Of a stretch of DNA of 6,266 nt, positions 1-6,266 are shown piece by piece (the stretch's first letter is position 1; every line of letters begins with the position of its first letter). Source of the stretch: JBBIVP01 sp037439705 [NCBI: bacterium] (GTDB lineage Bacteria; JBBIVP01); NCBI GenBank assembly GCA_037439705.1, contig JBBIVP010000032.1:8238-14503 (forward strand). The letters are read 5' to 3'. A program made the translations under genes and the position numbers. Under the pieces are notes generated by a model. That model worked only from the letters and a program-made list of their open reading frames with translations. It searched no databases and was not told where the DNA came from.

Positions 1-1526
1 ATCGCTATCTCAAGTTTTTCATCCTCCGTATATCCGGGAAGCCTTATCACTTCCATCCTGTCAAGGAGAGGAGGAGAAATTGTATATATTACATTTGCTG
101 TTGTTATAAAAAGGACATCTGAAAGGTCATAATCAACTTCTATATAATGGTCATTGAAAACATGGTTCTGTTCAGGGTCAAGAACCTCAAGAAGTGCTGC
201 TGCGGGGTCACCCCTGTAATCAATCCCTACCTTGTCAATCTCATCCATCAAAAATACAGGATTTCTTGTTCCAGCCTTTCTCATCCCATGAATTATCTTG
301 CCTGGAAGGGCACCTATGTATGTCCGCCTGTGGCCCCTTATCTCAGCCTCGTCCCTTATTCCTCCGAGGGAAATGCGAACGAATTTCCTTCCTGTGGCTC
401 TTGCAATTGATTTGGCAAGGGATGTTTTTCCTGTTCCTGGGGGACCAACAAAACAGAGAACAGGAGCCTTCATTTCTTTCTTTGCAAGAGCCCTTACAGC
501 GAGGAATTCAAGAATTCTCTCCTTCGCCTTTTCAAGCCCGTAATGGTCCTCATCAAGAATTTTTTTTGCTTCCTTTATGTCAAGTTTTTCCTTTGTCCTC
601 TCCTTCCATGGAATGGAAAGAAGCCAGTCAATATAATTTCTTGAAACGGTTGCCTCAGCAGAAAGTGGAGACATCATCTTGAGTTTCTTTATCTCTCTTT
701 CAACCTTCTCCTTCACCTTTTTAGGCATTTTCTTCTTTTTGAGGAGCGCCTCAAATTCCTCAATCTCCTGTTTGTAATCATCCTTTTCACCAAGTTCTTT
801 CTGAATAGCCTTCATCTGTTCGGTGAGATAGTATTCCTTCTGCGCCCTCTCCATCTGTTTCTTTACCCTCTGTCTAATCCTTTCTTCTATCTCAAGAATT
901 TCAATTTCTCCCTGAAGGAGTTTTAATATCATCTCAAGCCTTTTGTTTACATTCTGTTCTTCAAGAACTGCCTGCCTGTCGGGGAATTTTAAAATCATCT
1001 GCGCCACAATCACATCTGATAATATAGAAGGATTGGATATGTTTGATATTGAAACAAGAGCCTCGGGCGGAATTTTTGGATTGACTTTTGTATATCTTTC
1101 AAAGCTTTGAATAACTGCCCTCATTAAAGCTTCTGTTTCCTGGTCGTTCGGATTTATCTCAACGAGTTCCTCTGCTTCCACCATTATATGTGTTTGCACA
1201 TCTACAATCCTGTGAGCATAACCCCTCTTTTTCCCTTCAACAAAAACCTTTAATGTTGTATCAGGAAGCCGCAGAACATTGGATATAGTAGCAAAAACTC
1301 CAACCCTGAAGAGGTCTTCGGGTTTGGGGTCATTTATCTGGGCATCTTTCTGAGCAAGCAAAAATAGATGTTTACCAAGTTTTAAAGATTCCTCAATAGA
1401 TTTTATTGACTTCTCCCTTCCGATGAGAAGAGGGAGGGTCATTCTCGGAAACACCACGACATCCCTTAATGGAATAAGTGGCAGAAAATACTTTTTTCCT
1501 GTTCCAATAAATTTTTTTTCTTCCAT
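1..1526 (-). CDS. lon: ATP-dependent Lon protease, N-terminal about 508 residues (cut by the left window edge)
   Basis: Lon is a cytosolic homohexameric AAA+ serine protease that unfolds and degrades misfolded and regulatory proteins. The frame is open without a stop from the ATG at 1526 to the edge. Visible in order: the substrate-binding N domain starting with the typical PLRDVVVFPRMTLPLLIG near residues 19-36; a charged helical linker around residues 195-260; the conserved SAEATVSRNYIDWLLSIPW entry to the AAA+ module near 302-320; Walker A GPPGTGKTS at 361-369; Walker B FLMDEID ending around 431 (D428, E429); sensor-1 Asn478; and the arginine finger in LLDRMEVI (R490). The alpha subdomain and the Ser-Lys catalytic dyad lie outside the window, so proteolytic competence cannot be checked. 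The start codon overlaps the clpX stop by one base (TGATG), and GAGGGAG lies just upstream, so translation is probably coupled to clpX. An A8 run spans codons 2-5. Confidence 0.97.
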   Translation of the reverse strand, partial: MEEKKFIGTGKKYFLPLIPLRDVVVFPRMTLPLLIGREKSIKSIEESLKLGKHLFLLAQKDAQINDPKPEDLFRVGVFATISNVLRLPDTTLKVFVEGKKRGYAHRIVDVQTHIMVEAEELVEINPNDQETEALMRAVIQSFERYTKVNPKIPPEALVSISNISNPSILSDVIVAQMILKFPDRQAVLEEQNVNKRLEMILKLLQGEIEILEIEERIRQRVKKQMERAQKEYYLTEQMKAIQKELGEKDDYKQEIEEFEALLKKKKMPKKVKEKVEREIKKLKMMSPLSAEATVSRNYIDWLLSIPWKERTKEKLDIKEAKKILDEDHYGLEKAKERILEFLAVRALAKKEMKAPVLCFVGPPGTGKTSLAKSIARATGRKFVRISLGGIRDEAEIRGHRRTYIGALPGKIIHGMRKAGTRNPVFLMDEIDKVGIDYRGDPAAALLEVLDPEQNHVFNDHYIEVDYDLSDVLFITTANVIYTISPPLLDRMEVIRLPGYTEDEKLEIA

Positions 1527-2782
1527 CAGGCTCCCTCACTTATCTTTCGCTCTCCCTTAATAAGAATCGGAGATGCAGAATTCAAAATCACATCTTCATT
1601 GATAATACATTCTTTTACCACTCCTCTCATATTGGGAATATCATACATTATATCAAGCATCTTCTCCTCAAAAATTGCACGAAGCCCTCTTGCTCCAGTT
1701 TTCTTTTTGATGGCAAGTTGGGCAATAGTTTGAAGTGCATCTTCCGTAAAAACGAGATTTATTCCCTCCAGTTCAAAAAGTTTTTGATATTGCTTCACAA
1801 TAGCATTTTTTGGCTTGGTAAGTATTTCTATAAGTGCGTTTACATCAAGTTCATCAAGAACCGCTATTACAGGAAGTCTTCCAACAAATTCCGGGATGAG
1901 CCCATACTTTATCAAATCCTCTGGTTCAACCATAGCATAAAGTTCTCCCTTTGTATATTTCTTTTCTCCTTTCACCTCTTTCCCGAACCCGATGCTTCCC
2001 GTGGAAACCCTCTTCTCCACAATTTTTTCAAGTCCTTCAAAAGCACCACCACATATAAACAGGATGTTGGTGGTATCCACAGGTATATAATCCTGATATG
2101 GATGTTTTCTCCCTCCCTTTGGAGGAACATGAGCAATCGTTCCTTCAAGAATTTTGAGAAGAGCCTGCTGAACCCCTTCTCCTGAAACATCCCTTGTTAT
2201 AGATGGACTATCGCTTTTACGAGATATCTTATCTATCTCGTCAATATATACTATTCCCTTCTGAGCCCTTTCTATATCAAAATCCGCATTCTGCAGAAGG
2301 TAAAGAAGAATGTTCTCCACATCTTCGCCCACATACCCTGCTTCCGTAAGGGTGGTCGCATCAGCTATTGCAAAAGGAACATTCAAAAACTTCGCGAGGG
2401 TTTGGGCGAGAAGGGTTTTCCCGGTACCCGATGGTCCTATGAGAAGGATGTTGCTCTTCTGAATCTCCACATCCTTTATTTGATTTACACTCTCAATCCT
2501 TTTGTAATGATTGTATACTGCAACTGACAAAATTTTCTTTGCCCTCTCCTGATTTATAACATATTGGTCCAAAAATTTTTTTATCTGGACTGGCTTCGGG
2601 ATTTTCTCGCTTATAACCTCACTTATTTCCTTTTCCCAATCTTCTAAAAGCAGGTCATTACACAGTTCCACGCACTCATCACATATATAAACCGATGGAC
2701 CCGCTATGAGTTTCTTAACTTCCTTCTGACTCTTACCGCAAAAAGAACATTTAACTAATTTATCATCAAGTTTTCTTACCAT
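1526..2782 (-). CDS. clpX: ClpX, ATP-dependent unfoldase subunit of the ClpXP protease
   Basis: ClpX is the hexameric AAA+ unfoldase that recognises tagged substrates and threads them into ClpP in the cytosol. Numbered from the ATG at 2782 (418 residues, close to E. coli's 424): an N-terminal zinc-binding domain with CSFC at 12-15 and CDEC at 34-37; Walker A GPSGTGKT at 116-123; pore loop GYVG at 149-152; Walker B VYIDEID at 178-184; the ClpX signature [19 protein letters not shown] around 196-214; the ClpP-docking IGFG loop at 264-267; and sensor-2 GARGLR at 363-368. All key elements are intact. A start 13 codons earlier (ATG at 2821) is possible, but it would overlap clpP by 56 nt, has only a weak GGA upstream, and adds residues that do not look like the family. 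The preferred start overlaps clpP by 17 nt and is preceded by AGGGAG. Together with ClpP directly upstream it forms the ClpXP machine. Confidence 0.97.
   Translation of the reverse strand: MVRKLDDKLVKCSFCGKSQKEVKKLIAGPSVYICDECVELCNDLLLEDWEKEISEVISEKIPKPVQIKKFLDQYVINQERAKKILSVAVYNHYKRIESVNQIKDVEIQKSNILLIGPSGTGKTLLAQTLAKFLNVPFAIADATTLTEAGYVGEDVENILLYLLQNADFDIERAQKGIVYIDEIDKISRKSDSPSITRDVSGEGVQQALLKILEGTIAHVPPKGGRKHPYQDYIPVDTTNILFICGGAFEGLEKIVEKRVSTGSIGFGKEVKGEKKYTKGELYAMVEPEDLIKYGLIPEFVGRLPVIAVLDELDVNALIEILTKPKNAIVKQYQKLFELEGINLVFTEDALQTIAQLAIKKKTGARGLRAIFEEKMLDIMYDIPNMRGVVKECIINEDVILNSASPILIKGERKISEGA
1531..1537 (-). promoter_or_regulatory. Ribosome binding site of lon, inside the clpX 3' end
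   Basis: GAGGGAG lies within the last codons of clpX, about 4-7 nt before the lon ATG at 1526. It supports this start and fits reinitiation at the TGATG junction. Confidence 0.7.
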
Positions 2783-3404
2783 TGTTTTTCTTCTCCCTGT
2801 TTCTTGAAAAAAGGATTTCATCTATAATTCCATACTTTTTCGCCTCATCAGGTCTCATAAAATAATCCCTTTCAATGTCCTTTGCTATTTTTTCAAGTGT
2901 CTGACCTGTATGCTGTGCAAGAAGTTTTTTTACTTCTTCCTTTGTTTTTACGAATTCCCTTGCATGAATTTCTATGTCTGTTGCCTGTCCACCCACAGAG
3001 CCCCATGGTTGATGAATGAGAATTCTTGAATGGGGAAGGGCAAATCTCTTGCCTTTTTCTCCACCGGCAAGAAGTATCGCTGCCATACTTGCTGCTATCC
3101 CTACACATATAGTATAAACTGGCGATTTTATGTACTGCATTGTATCGTAAATTGCAAGACCCGATGCCACATCACCTCCGTATGAATTTATATAAAGGTA
3201 AATCTCCTTCTCTGGCTCCTCTGCCTCAAGATAGAGCAGTTGCGCTATAACAAGATTGGCTGACCACATATTTATTTCTCCACCTATGAATACAAAACTG
3301 TCTTTTAAACGCCTTGAATATATATCATAAGCCCTTTCCCCCCTGTGGGTCTGTTCTATAACAATTGGGACGAGCTGGGAAACCTGCTTTTCAATCCCTT
3401 TCAT
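2766..3404 (-). CDS. clpP: ClpP, ATP-dependent Clp protease proteolytic subunit
   Basis: ClpP is the tetradecameric serine peptidase chamber that degrades polypeptides delivered by ClpX or other Clp ATPases. From the ATG at 3404 the protein has 212 residues, a usual family length. The catalytic triad is complete: Ser106 in GIAASMAA, His131 in ILIHQP, and Asp180 in ERDYFM. The spacings (25 and 49 residues) match E. coli Ser97-His122-Asp171. The oxyanion-region motif INSYGGDV is present near 72-79. The C-terminus is a lysine-rich tail ([11 protein letters not shown]). A GTG at 3416 would add four residues, but GAGGT sits 5 nt before the ATG at 3404, so the ATG is chosen. The gene starts 14 nt inside the end of tig and its own end overlaps clpX by 17 nt, giving tight operon packing. 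A short N-terminal leader typical of autoprocessed ClpP may be present, but its cleavage site cannot be read with certainty. Confidence 0.97.
   Translation of the reverse strand: MKGIEKQVSQLVPIVIEQTHRGERAYDIYSRRLKDSFVFIGGEINMWSANLVIAQLLYLEAEEPEKEIYLYINSYGGDVASGLAIYDTMQYIKSPVYTICVGIAASMAAILLAGGEKGKRFALPHSRILIHQPWGSVGGQATDIEIHAREFVKTKEEVKKLLAQHTGQTLEKIAKDIERDYFMRPDEAKKYGIIDEILFSRNREKKNNGKKT
2793..2798 (-). promoter_or_regulatory. Ribosome binding site deciding the clpX start
   Basis: AGGGAG sits 10 nt before the ATG at 2782, inside the clpP 3' end. It favours the short form of ClpX over the upstream ATG at 2821. Confidence 0.6.
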
Positions 3405-4509
3405 ATTCAACCTCACACCTTTTTTCTAAGAATTCCATCGTTTTCTTTCTTATTATACCATCCTCAATCCTTCTTTTCAATTCACTATTTGCCGAGAGAA
3501 CCTCTACTCTTCTGTTCATTTCCTTCGCAAGTTTTTCAATTTCCTCCATAATTTCTTCATCTTCAGCTCCTATATTTTCCTTTTCCGCTATGGCATAAAG
3601 GAGTATCTCGCTTTTTACCCTTTCTTCAGCGATTTTCGGAAGTGCCGGGTCATCCTTTTTGAGCTCCTCCTTGAGCCTTCTGTATTCCTCAGAAACGAGG
3701 CTTTCCGGTGCCTCAAAGTTATTAACTTTAATCAAATGCTCAAATATAGCATTTTGAATCCGGTTTTTGATAACCCTTTCTCTGTCCATTTCCAGTTTTT
3801 CCCTTATTTTTTTCCTCACACTTGAGAAATCTGGTTCACCGAGAACCTTCGCAAATTCATCATTTGCCTCTGGCAGGATTAACTCGTAGATTTTTAAAAT
3901 TTTTAAAACCCTGTCCTTAAAGTTGACCACATCACCAATCCTCTTCCCATCAAACTCATCGCCTTTTTCAACAATGAGGAGAATACCCTTTTCTTTACCC
4001 TCAGGAGAACCTGCTTCCACCACATCCTTTTCTTTTACAGAATCCCTTTCTTCTACAGGTTTGAGTGTAGCATGTTTTCTTCTAAGGTCATCAATAACAG
4101 CCTCCACATCATTATCAGTGAGCGTCCAGTCTTTTATCTTGATTTTCATCTTTTCATAACCCAATGGTTCAATTCTAGGCAGAACATCAAATCTCACTGC
4201 GTAATTGAAACTGTCTTCTATAAACATCTCCTCAATGAGGGGCGGATGGATTGGATTCAAACCTTCTTTTTGAAGGATTTCAGAAAGCGTCCGCTTAATT
4301 GTGGTTTCCATCGCCTCCCTTTTAGCACTTTCTCCATAATAACTATGAATTATCTCTATGGGAGCCTTTCCCTTTCGGAATCCTTTTATATCGGCATTTC
4401 TTTGAACCTCTTTGAGTATTCTCTGAATTTCCCTTTCCACCATCTCCTTTTCAACTGATACCTTAACCTTTCTTTTTGTTTGAGAAATGTTCTCTACTTT
4501 GTATTCCAT
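3391..4509 (-). CDS. tig: Trigger factor with a shortened PPIase region
   Basis: Trigger factor is the ribosome-docked chaperone that meets nascent chains at the exit tunnel. The 372-residue protein is clearly shorter than the roughly 430 of E. coli. Residues 1-112 form the ribosome-binding domain, with the signature GFRKGKAP at 43-50. A helical linker follows (about 130-152, [17 protein letters not shown]). The middle segment, about 157-210, holds the position of the FKBP-type PPIase domain but is only about half the usual length, and I cannot find the FKBP core (the GxGxxIPGFE and GMxxGE-type motifs). The C-terminal substrate-cradle domain runs from [14 protein letters not shown] (about 212) to the end and is rich in charged helices. 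The start is supported by GAGGA 7 nt upstream. The 5' end is 12 nt from tRNA-Leu and the 3' end overlaps clpP by 14 nt. Chaperone function is expected to remain; prolyl isomerase activity is doubtful by inference. Confidence 0.93.
   Translation of the reverse strand: MEYKVENISQTKRKVKVSVEKEMVEREIQRILKEVQRNADIKGFRKGKAPIEIIHSYYGESAKREAMETTIKRTLSEILQKEGLNPIHPPLIEEMFIEDSFNYAVRFDVLPRIEPLGYEKMKIKIKDWTLTDNDVEAVIDDLRRKHATLKPVEERDSVKEKDVVEAGSPEGKEKGILLIVEKGDEFDGKRIGDVVNFKDRVLKILKIYELILPEANDEFAKVLGEPDFSSVRKKIREKLEMDRERVIKNRIQNAIFEHLIKVNNFEAPESLVSEEYRRLKEELKKDDPALPKIAEERVKSEILLYAIAEKENIGAEDEEIMEEIEKLAKEMNRRVEVLSANSELKRRIEDGIIRKKTMEFLEKRCEVEYERD
3410..3414 (-). promoter_or_regulatory. Ribosome binding site deciding the clpP start
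   Basis: GAGGT lies 5 nt before the ATG at 3404, within the tig coding region. It favours this ATG over the in-frame GTG at 3416. Confidence 0.65.
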
Positions 4510-4516
4510 TTTTTTA

Positions 4517-4521
4517 TCCTC
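4517..4521 (-). promoter_or_regulatory. Ribosome binding site of tig, abutting the tRNA 3' end
   Basis: GAGGA begins at the first base after the tRNA discriminator nucleotide and lies 7 nt before the tig ATG at 4509. It is the complete translation signal in a 12-nt tRNA-mRNA junction. Confidence 0.75.
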
Positions 4522-4603
4522 TGCGAGGGAGGGGACTTGAACCCCTACCTCTTTCGAGACTGGATCCTAAGTCCAGCGCGTCTTCCTGTTCCGCCACCCT
4601 CGC
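4522..4603 (-). tRNA. tRNA-Leu (anticodon UAG)
   Basis: The 82-nt class II tRNA folds completely. The acceptor stem is GCGAGGG paired with CCCTCGC, followed by discriminator A at 4522. The D stem is GCG/CGC around a GAACAGGAAGA loop. The anticodon stem CTGGA/TCCAG carries the loop CTTAGGA, with UAG at 4569-4567. A long variable arm contains CTC-GAAA-GAG. The T stem AGGGG/CCCCT carries the loop TTCAAGT. A73 and the long variable arm are leucine identity features; UAG reads CUA and, with wobble, other CUN codons. There is no intron and no encoded CCA (the next bases are GAG), so the CCA must be added after RNase Z-type 3' processing. It lies 12 nt upstream of tig in the same direction. Confidence 0.98.
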
Positions 4604-4613
4604 TTATTATTTT

Positions 4614-4641
4614 ATTCTACACAGCCCAACAATTTTTACAA
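4614..4641 (-). promoter_or_regulatory. Putative sigma70-type promoter for tRNA-Leu and the tig-clpP-clpX-lon operon
   Basis: On the minus strand a -35-like TTGTAA (4641-4636) is separated by 16 nt from a -10-like TAGAAT (4619-4614). These match consensus at 4/6 and 5/6 positions. The predicted start site falls only a few bases before the tRNA 5' end at 4603, as expected for a tRNA promoter. No other promoter position is available between the tRNA and tig, so this site probably also serves the protease operon. Readthrough from archease remains possible because I see no terminator in the gap. This is a visual assignment in AT-rich DNA. Confidence 0.5.
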
Positions 4642-4664
4642 CTTAACAAATATGAAGGTCTGGG

Positions 4665-5081
4665 CTAAACATCAAAAACCACTTCTGTAACAAACTCATT
4701 TCCCTTCTTTTCAATTCTGAGATTATGATAGGTTGCCGCCTTTAATTCCGTCCTTAATTCAAAAAACTCCTCATTCAGAGGAGAAAAAAGAATTTCTGCC
4801 TCAAGACTTTTTTCATAAACCTTCAAATTTTCAATCTTCAATGGAACTTTTTTTAAGGAAACAAAATAAATGAGTTCGTTCAGAAACCTGACAAGAACCT
4901 CCTCCTTGTCAATCCCTTCTACAAAAATTTTTTTCCTCTCAAAATTTTTTATTTTTTTTCTCTTTCTTTTTACGACTATATCCAGAAATCCCTGGAAAGC
5001 CGAGGAAAAAAGGTCCTCTATCGTCTTCCCCTTTATTTCAATTTTTATGTCTGCCTTGTGGTCAATAATCCTGTAACCCAC
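4665..5081 (-). CDS. Archease family protein (predicted RtcB RNA-ligase activator)
   Basis: Archease is a small metal-binding protein that accelerates guanylylation and turnover of the RNA ligase RtcB, which joins tRNA exons in archaea and animals and is thought to act in RNA repair in bacteria. The 138-residue length is usual. The N-terminal motif IIDHKADIKIEIKG (5-18) matches the family's HxAD region, with His8 and Asp11. The central FLNELIYF (67-74) and the C-terminal LKAATYH (113-119) are also family-typical. The protein ends in VVFDV, placing an Asp at the penultimate position, the family's C-terminal metal-ligand region. Residues 38-51 are unusually lysine/arginine-rich. The start is GTG, sharing its first G with the TAG stop of the deacetylase gene. 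The Shine-Dalgarno sequence is weak (GGAAA), so translation is probably coupled to that gene. RtcB is not in the window. Confidence 0.9.
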   Translation of the reverse strand: MGYRIIDHKADIKIEIKGKTIEDLFSSAFQGFLDIVVKRKRKKIKNFERKKIFVEGIDKEEVLVRFLNELIYFVSLKKVPLKIENLKVYEKSLEAEILFSPLNEEFFELRTELKAATYHNLRIEKKGNEFVTEVVFDV

Positions 5082-6094
5082 TATATTTTCCAGAAGACCC
5101 TGAATGTGGAAAGAAGGGGCTCCCTCAAATAAGGGGGTATCATGCCTTTCATTGAAATTTTTTCCTCTCCTAAAAGAACCCTGAATACCTTTTCAACACT
5201 TTCCGTTAAACCCTTTATTGAATATCCGCCCTCAAGAAGGAGAAAAGGCCCTCCTGCACCTATCTCATCCGCAACTTCTACAATTATTTCCGCCATCCTT
5301 CCAAACCCTTCTGATGTAACCCTCATATCTCCAAGAGGGTCATCAATGAATGGGTCAAAGCCTGCTGAAACGAGAATTATATCCGGGCGATAATTTCTTA
5401 TTACAGGAGCGATTATCTCTTCAAAACATCCCACATAAACCATATCATCCGAACCACCTGGGAGTGGAATGTTCACGGTATATCCTCTTCCCTCTCCCTC
5501 ACCAACTTCTCTCAAAGAACCTGTTCCGGGATAATATGGCCATCTGTGAGTGGAAATGTAAAGGACATCACTTCTCGTCCAGAAAGCCCACTGTGTTCCA
5601 TTTCCATGATGTAAATCCCAGTCAATTATTGCAACCCTTTCCATTCCATTTCTTATGCAGAATTCAGCAACAATGGCTATATTATTGAAAAAACAGAATC
5701 CCATTGCTCTGTCTGATTCAGCATGGTGTCCCGGTGGTCTTATAAGGGCAAACCCTCTTTTTATGTTTCCCTTTATAAATTCCTCCATCATGTTCAGAGA
5801 ACTTCCTACAGCAAAAAGGGCTGTCTGAAATGAATCGGCTGAGGTTGATGTATCAGTATCAAGGTAAACGCTTCTGCCATCTGTACCTTTTATCCGGTTA
5901 AAGTGGAATTTCGTATGAATTAAAAGAATTTCCTCCTCTTCTGCCTTCCTCAAAGGAATGGATTTAAGTTTTGAAATCAATCCTTTTTCCTTTAGCATCT
6001 CATTAAGAGCCCTCACCCTTTCAGGACTTTCAGGATGCCCGTAAGAGGGAAGATGATTCTCAAAAATTTTATCTGCTACTACACCTACGCTCAT
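5081..6094 (-). CDS. Histone deacetylase superfamily protein (class II HDAC / acetylpolyamine amidohydrolase-like)
   Basis: The protein belongs to the zinc-dependent arginase/deacetylase fold that removes acyl groups from lysine side chains, acetylpolyamines or related small molecules. Numbered from the ATG at 6094 (337 residues): HPESPERVRAL at 20-30; RPPGHHAE with the catalytic His pair at 123-124; GFCFFNN at 132-138; the zinc site from IDWDLHHGNGTQ (Asp160, His162) and AGFDPF (Asp247); and LEGGYS with the catalytic Tyr291. Every expected active-site residue is present. HRWPYYPGTG near 183-192 resembles bacterial class II enzymes. No signal peptide or membrane segment is visible, so it should be cytosolic. 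The true substrate cannot be told from sequence. A TTG at 6118 would add eight residues but has no ribosome binding site, whereas AGGAGAG precedes the ATG. The gene ends in TAG overlapping the archease GTG. Confidence 0.93.
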   Translation of the reverse strand: MSVGVVADKIFENHLPSYGHPESPERVRALNEMLKEKGLISKLKSIPLRKAEEEEILLIHTKFHFNRIKGTDGRSVYLDTDTSTSADSFQTALFAVGSSLNMMEEFIKGNIKRGFALIRPPGHHAESDRAMGFCFFNNIAIVAEFCIRNGMERVAIIDWDLHHGNGTQWAFWTRSDVLYISTHRWPYYPGTGSLREVGEGEGRGYTVNIPLPGGSDDMVYVGCFEEIIAPVIRNYRPDIILVSAGFDPFIDDPLGDMRVTSEGFGRMAEIIVEVADEIGAGGPFLLLEGGYSIKGLTESVEKVFRVLLGEEKISMKGMIPPYLREPLLSTFRVFWKI

Positions 6095-6101
6095 TTTTTT
6101 A

Positions 6102-6266
6102 TTATCTCTCCTGTTCAAAAAATTTCAACAAAAAACAAATTCTATATTCACACAAAATTTTTATAACTTCCTTTACATCATTGCAAGGCTGGTTCTTTTT
6201 ATTTTGTAGACACACATAGACATTGTTACCAGGGGAAAGGGATAAAATTGGATGAAAAGGTTTTTT
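6102..6266 (-). CDS. Possible C-terminal end of an unrecognised upstream gene (cut by the right window edge)
   Basis: Reading the minus strand from the window edge, one frame stays open for 54 codons and ends at TAA (6104-6102), 7 nt before the deacetylase ATG. The predicted tail includes SLSPGNNVYVCLQNKK and ends in LLKFFEQER; it has four cysteines and many lysines. The deacetylase Shine-Dalgarno sequence lies within its last codons, as is common between genes of one operon. I do not recognise the family. The stretch is AT-rich and short, and uses TTG and TGT codons more than its neighbours, so a chance open frame over an intergenic region remains quite possible. Confidence 0.35.
   Translation of the reverse strand, partial: KKPFHPILSLSPGNNVYVCLQNKKNQPCNDVKEVIKILCEYRICFLLKFFEQER
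6106..6112 (-). promoter_or_regulatory. Ribosome binding site deciding the deacetylase start
   Basis: AGGAGAG lies 11 nt before the ATG at 6094. The spacing is slightly long but the match is strong. It lies downstream of the alternative TTG at 6118, so it cannot serve that start. Confidence 0.6.

Noticed and set aside
194-682. Plus-strand 162-codon open frame
   Set aside because: It lies wholly antisense to the conserved AAA+ region of lon, including Walker A, and its translation resembles no protein; it is a shadow of lon codon structure.
1718-2185. Plus-strand 155-codon open frame
   Set aside because: Antisense to conserved clpX sequence; the translation looks like low-complexity antisense output with no recognisable domain.
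2783-2821. Longer N-terminus of ClpX starting at the ATG at 2821
   Set aside because: It would overlap clpP by 56 nt, has a weaker ribosome binding site, and the added residues lack family resemblance.
4321-4345. TTAGCACTTT resembling half of a CIRCE heat-shock operator (TTAGCACTC-N9-GAGTGCTAA)
   Set aside because: It is inside the tig coding region, the half-site is imperfect and no matching second half follows.
4072-4458. Plus-strand 128-codon open frame
   Set aside because: Antisense to the trigger factor N-terminal domain, no convincing ribosome binding site, no family resemblance.
4623-4666. Inverted repeat AGCCCA ... TGGGCT downstream of archease, considered as a terminator
   Set aside because: The stem is only 6 bp around a 32-nt loop, is not followed by a T-run, and overlaps the promoter-like elements of the tRNA.
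6241-6266. Possible plus-strand gene start near the right edge (AAAGGGA followed by ATG at 6252)
   Set aside because: Only five codons are visible, and the same bases are part of a minus-strand open frame; it cannot be supported.

Overview
This window is bacterial. It carries the classic housekeeping proteostasis cluster (trigger factor, ClpP, ClpX, Lon) preceded by a tRNA-Leu gene and, further upstream, an archease gene and a histone-deacetylase-superfamily gene. All recognisable genes lie on the minus strand, so transcription runs from high to low coordinates. The DNA is AT-rich, the coding strand is conspicuously purine-rich, and arginine is encoded mostly by AGG/AGA. Together with archease and an HDAC-family amidohydrolase, this suggests a thermophilic, anaerobic or candidate-phylum bacterium. 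I cannot place it more precisely from sequence alone.

Layout in the direction of transcription: (1) 6266-6102, an open frame entering from the right edge and stopping 7 nt before the next gene; it is a possible 3' end of an unrecognised upstream gene, and is weak. (2) 6094-5081, an HDAC / acetylpolyamine amidohydrolase-like deacetylase with all catalytic residues. (3) 5081-4665, archease, starting with GTG inside the deacetylase stop codon (TAGTG). (4) 4664-4604, a 61-nt gap with a sigma70-like promoter. (5) 4603-4522, tRNA-Leu(UAG), no encoded CCA. (6) 4509-3391, trigger factor with a strongly shortened PPIase region. (7) 3404-2766, ClpP. (8) 2782-1526, ClpX. (9) 1526 to the left edge, Lon, cut inside the AAA+ module.

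The four proteostasis genes overlap one another (14, 17 and 1 nt), so they are almost certainly one translationally coupled mRNA: a ribosome-associated chaperone, the ClpXP protease and the Lon protease. There are only 12 nt between the tRNA-Leu 3' end and the trigger factor start codon. The only promoter-like sequence I see near the head of this operon is in front of the tRNA. The protein mRNA therefore probably begins as a tRNA-mRNA precursor, and RNase Z-type maturation of the tRNA would leave an mRNA with a 12-nt leader that starts directly with the Shine-Dalgarno sequence. That junction, the reduced trigger factor and the deacetylase-archease pair are the points most worth a second look. 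I see no mobile element, CRISPR array, phage gene or defence system, and no clearly new multi-gene system. No gene-free stretch exceeds 300 bases.
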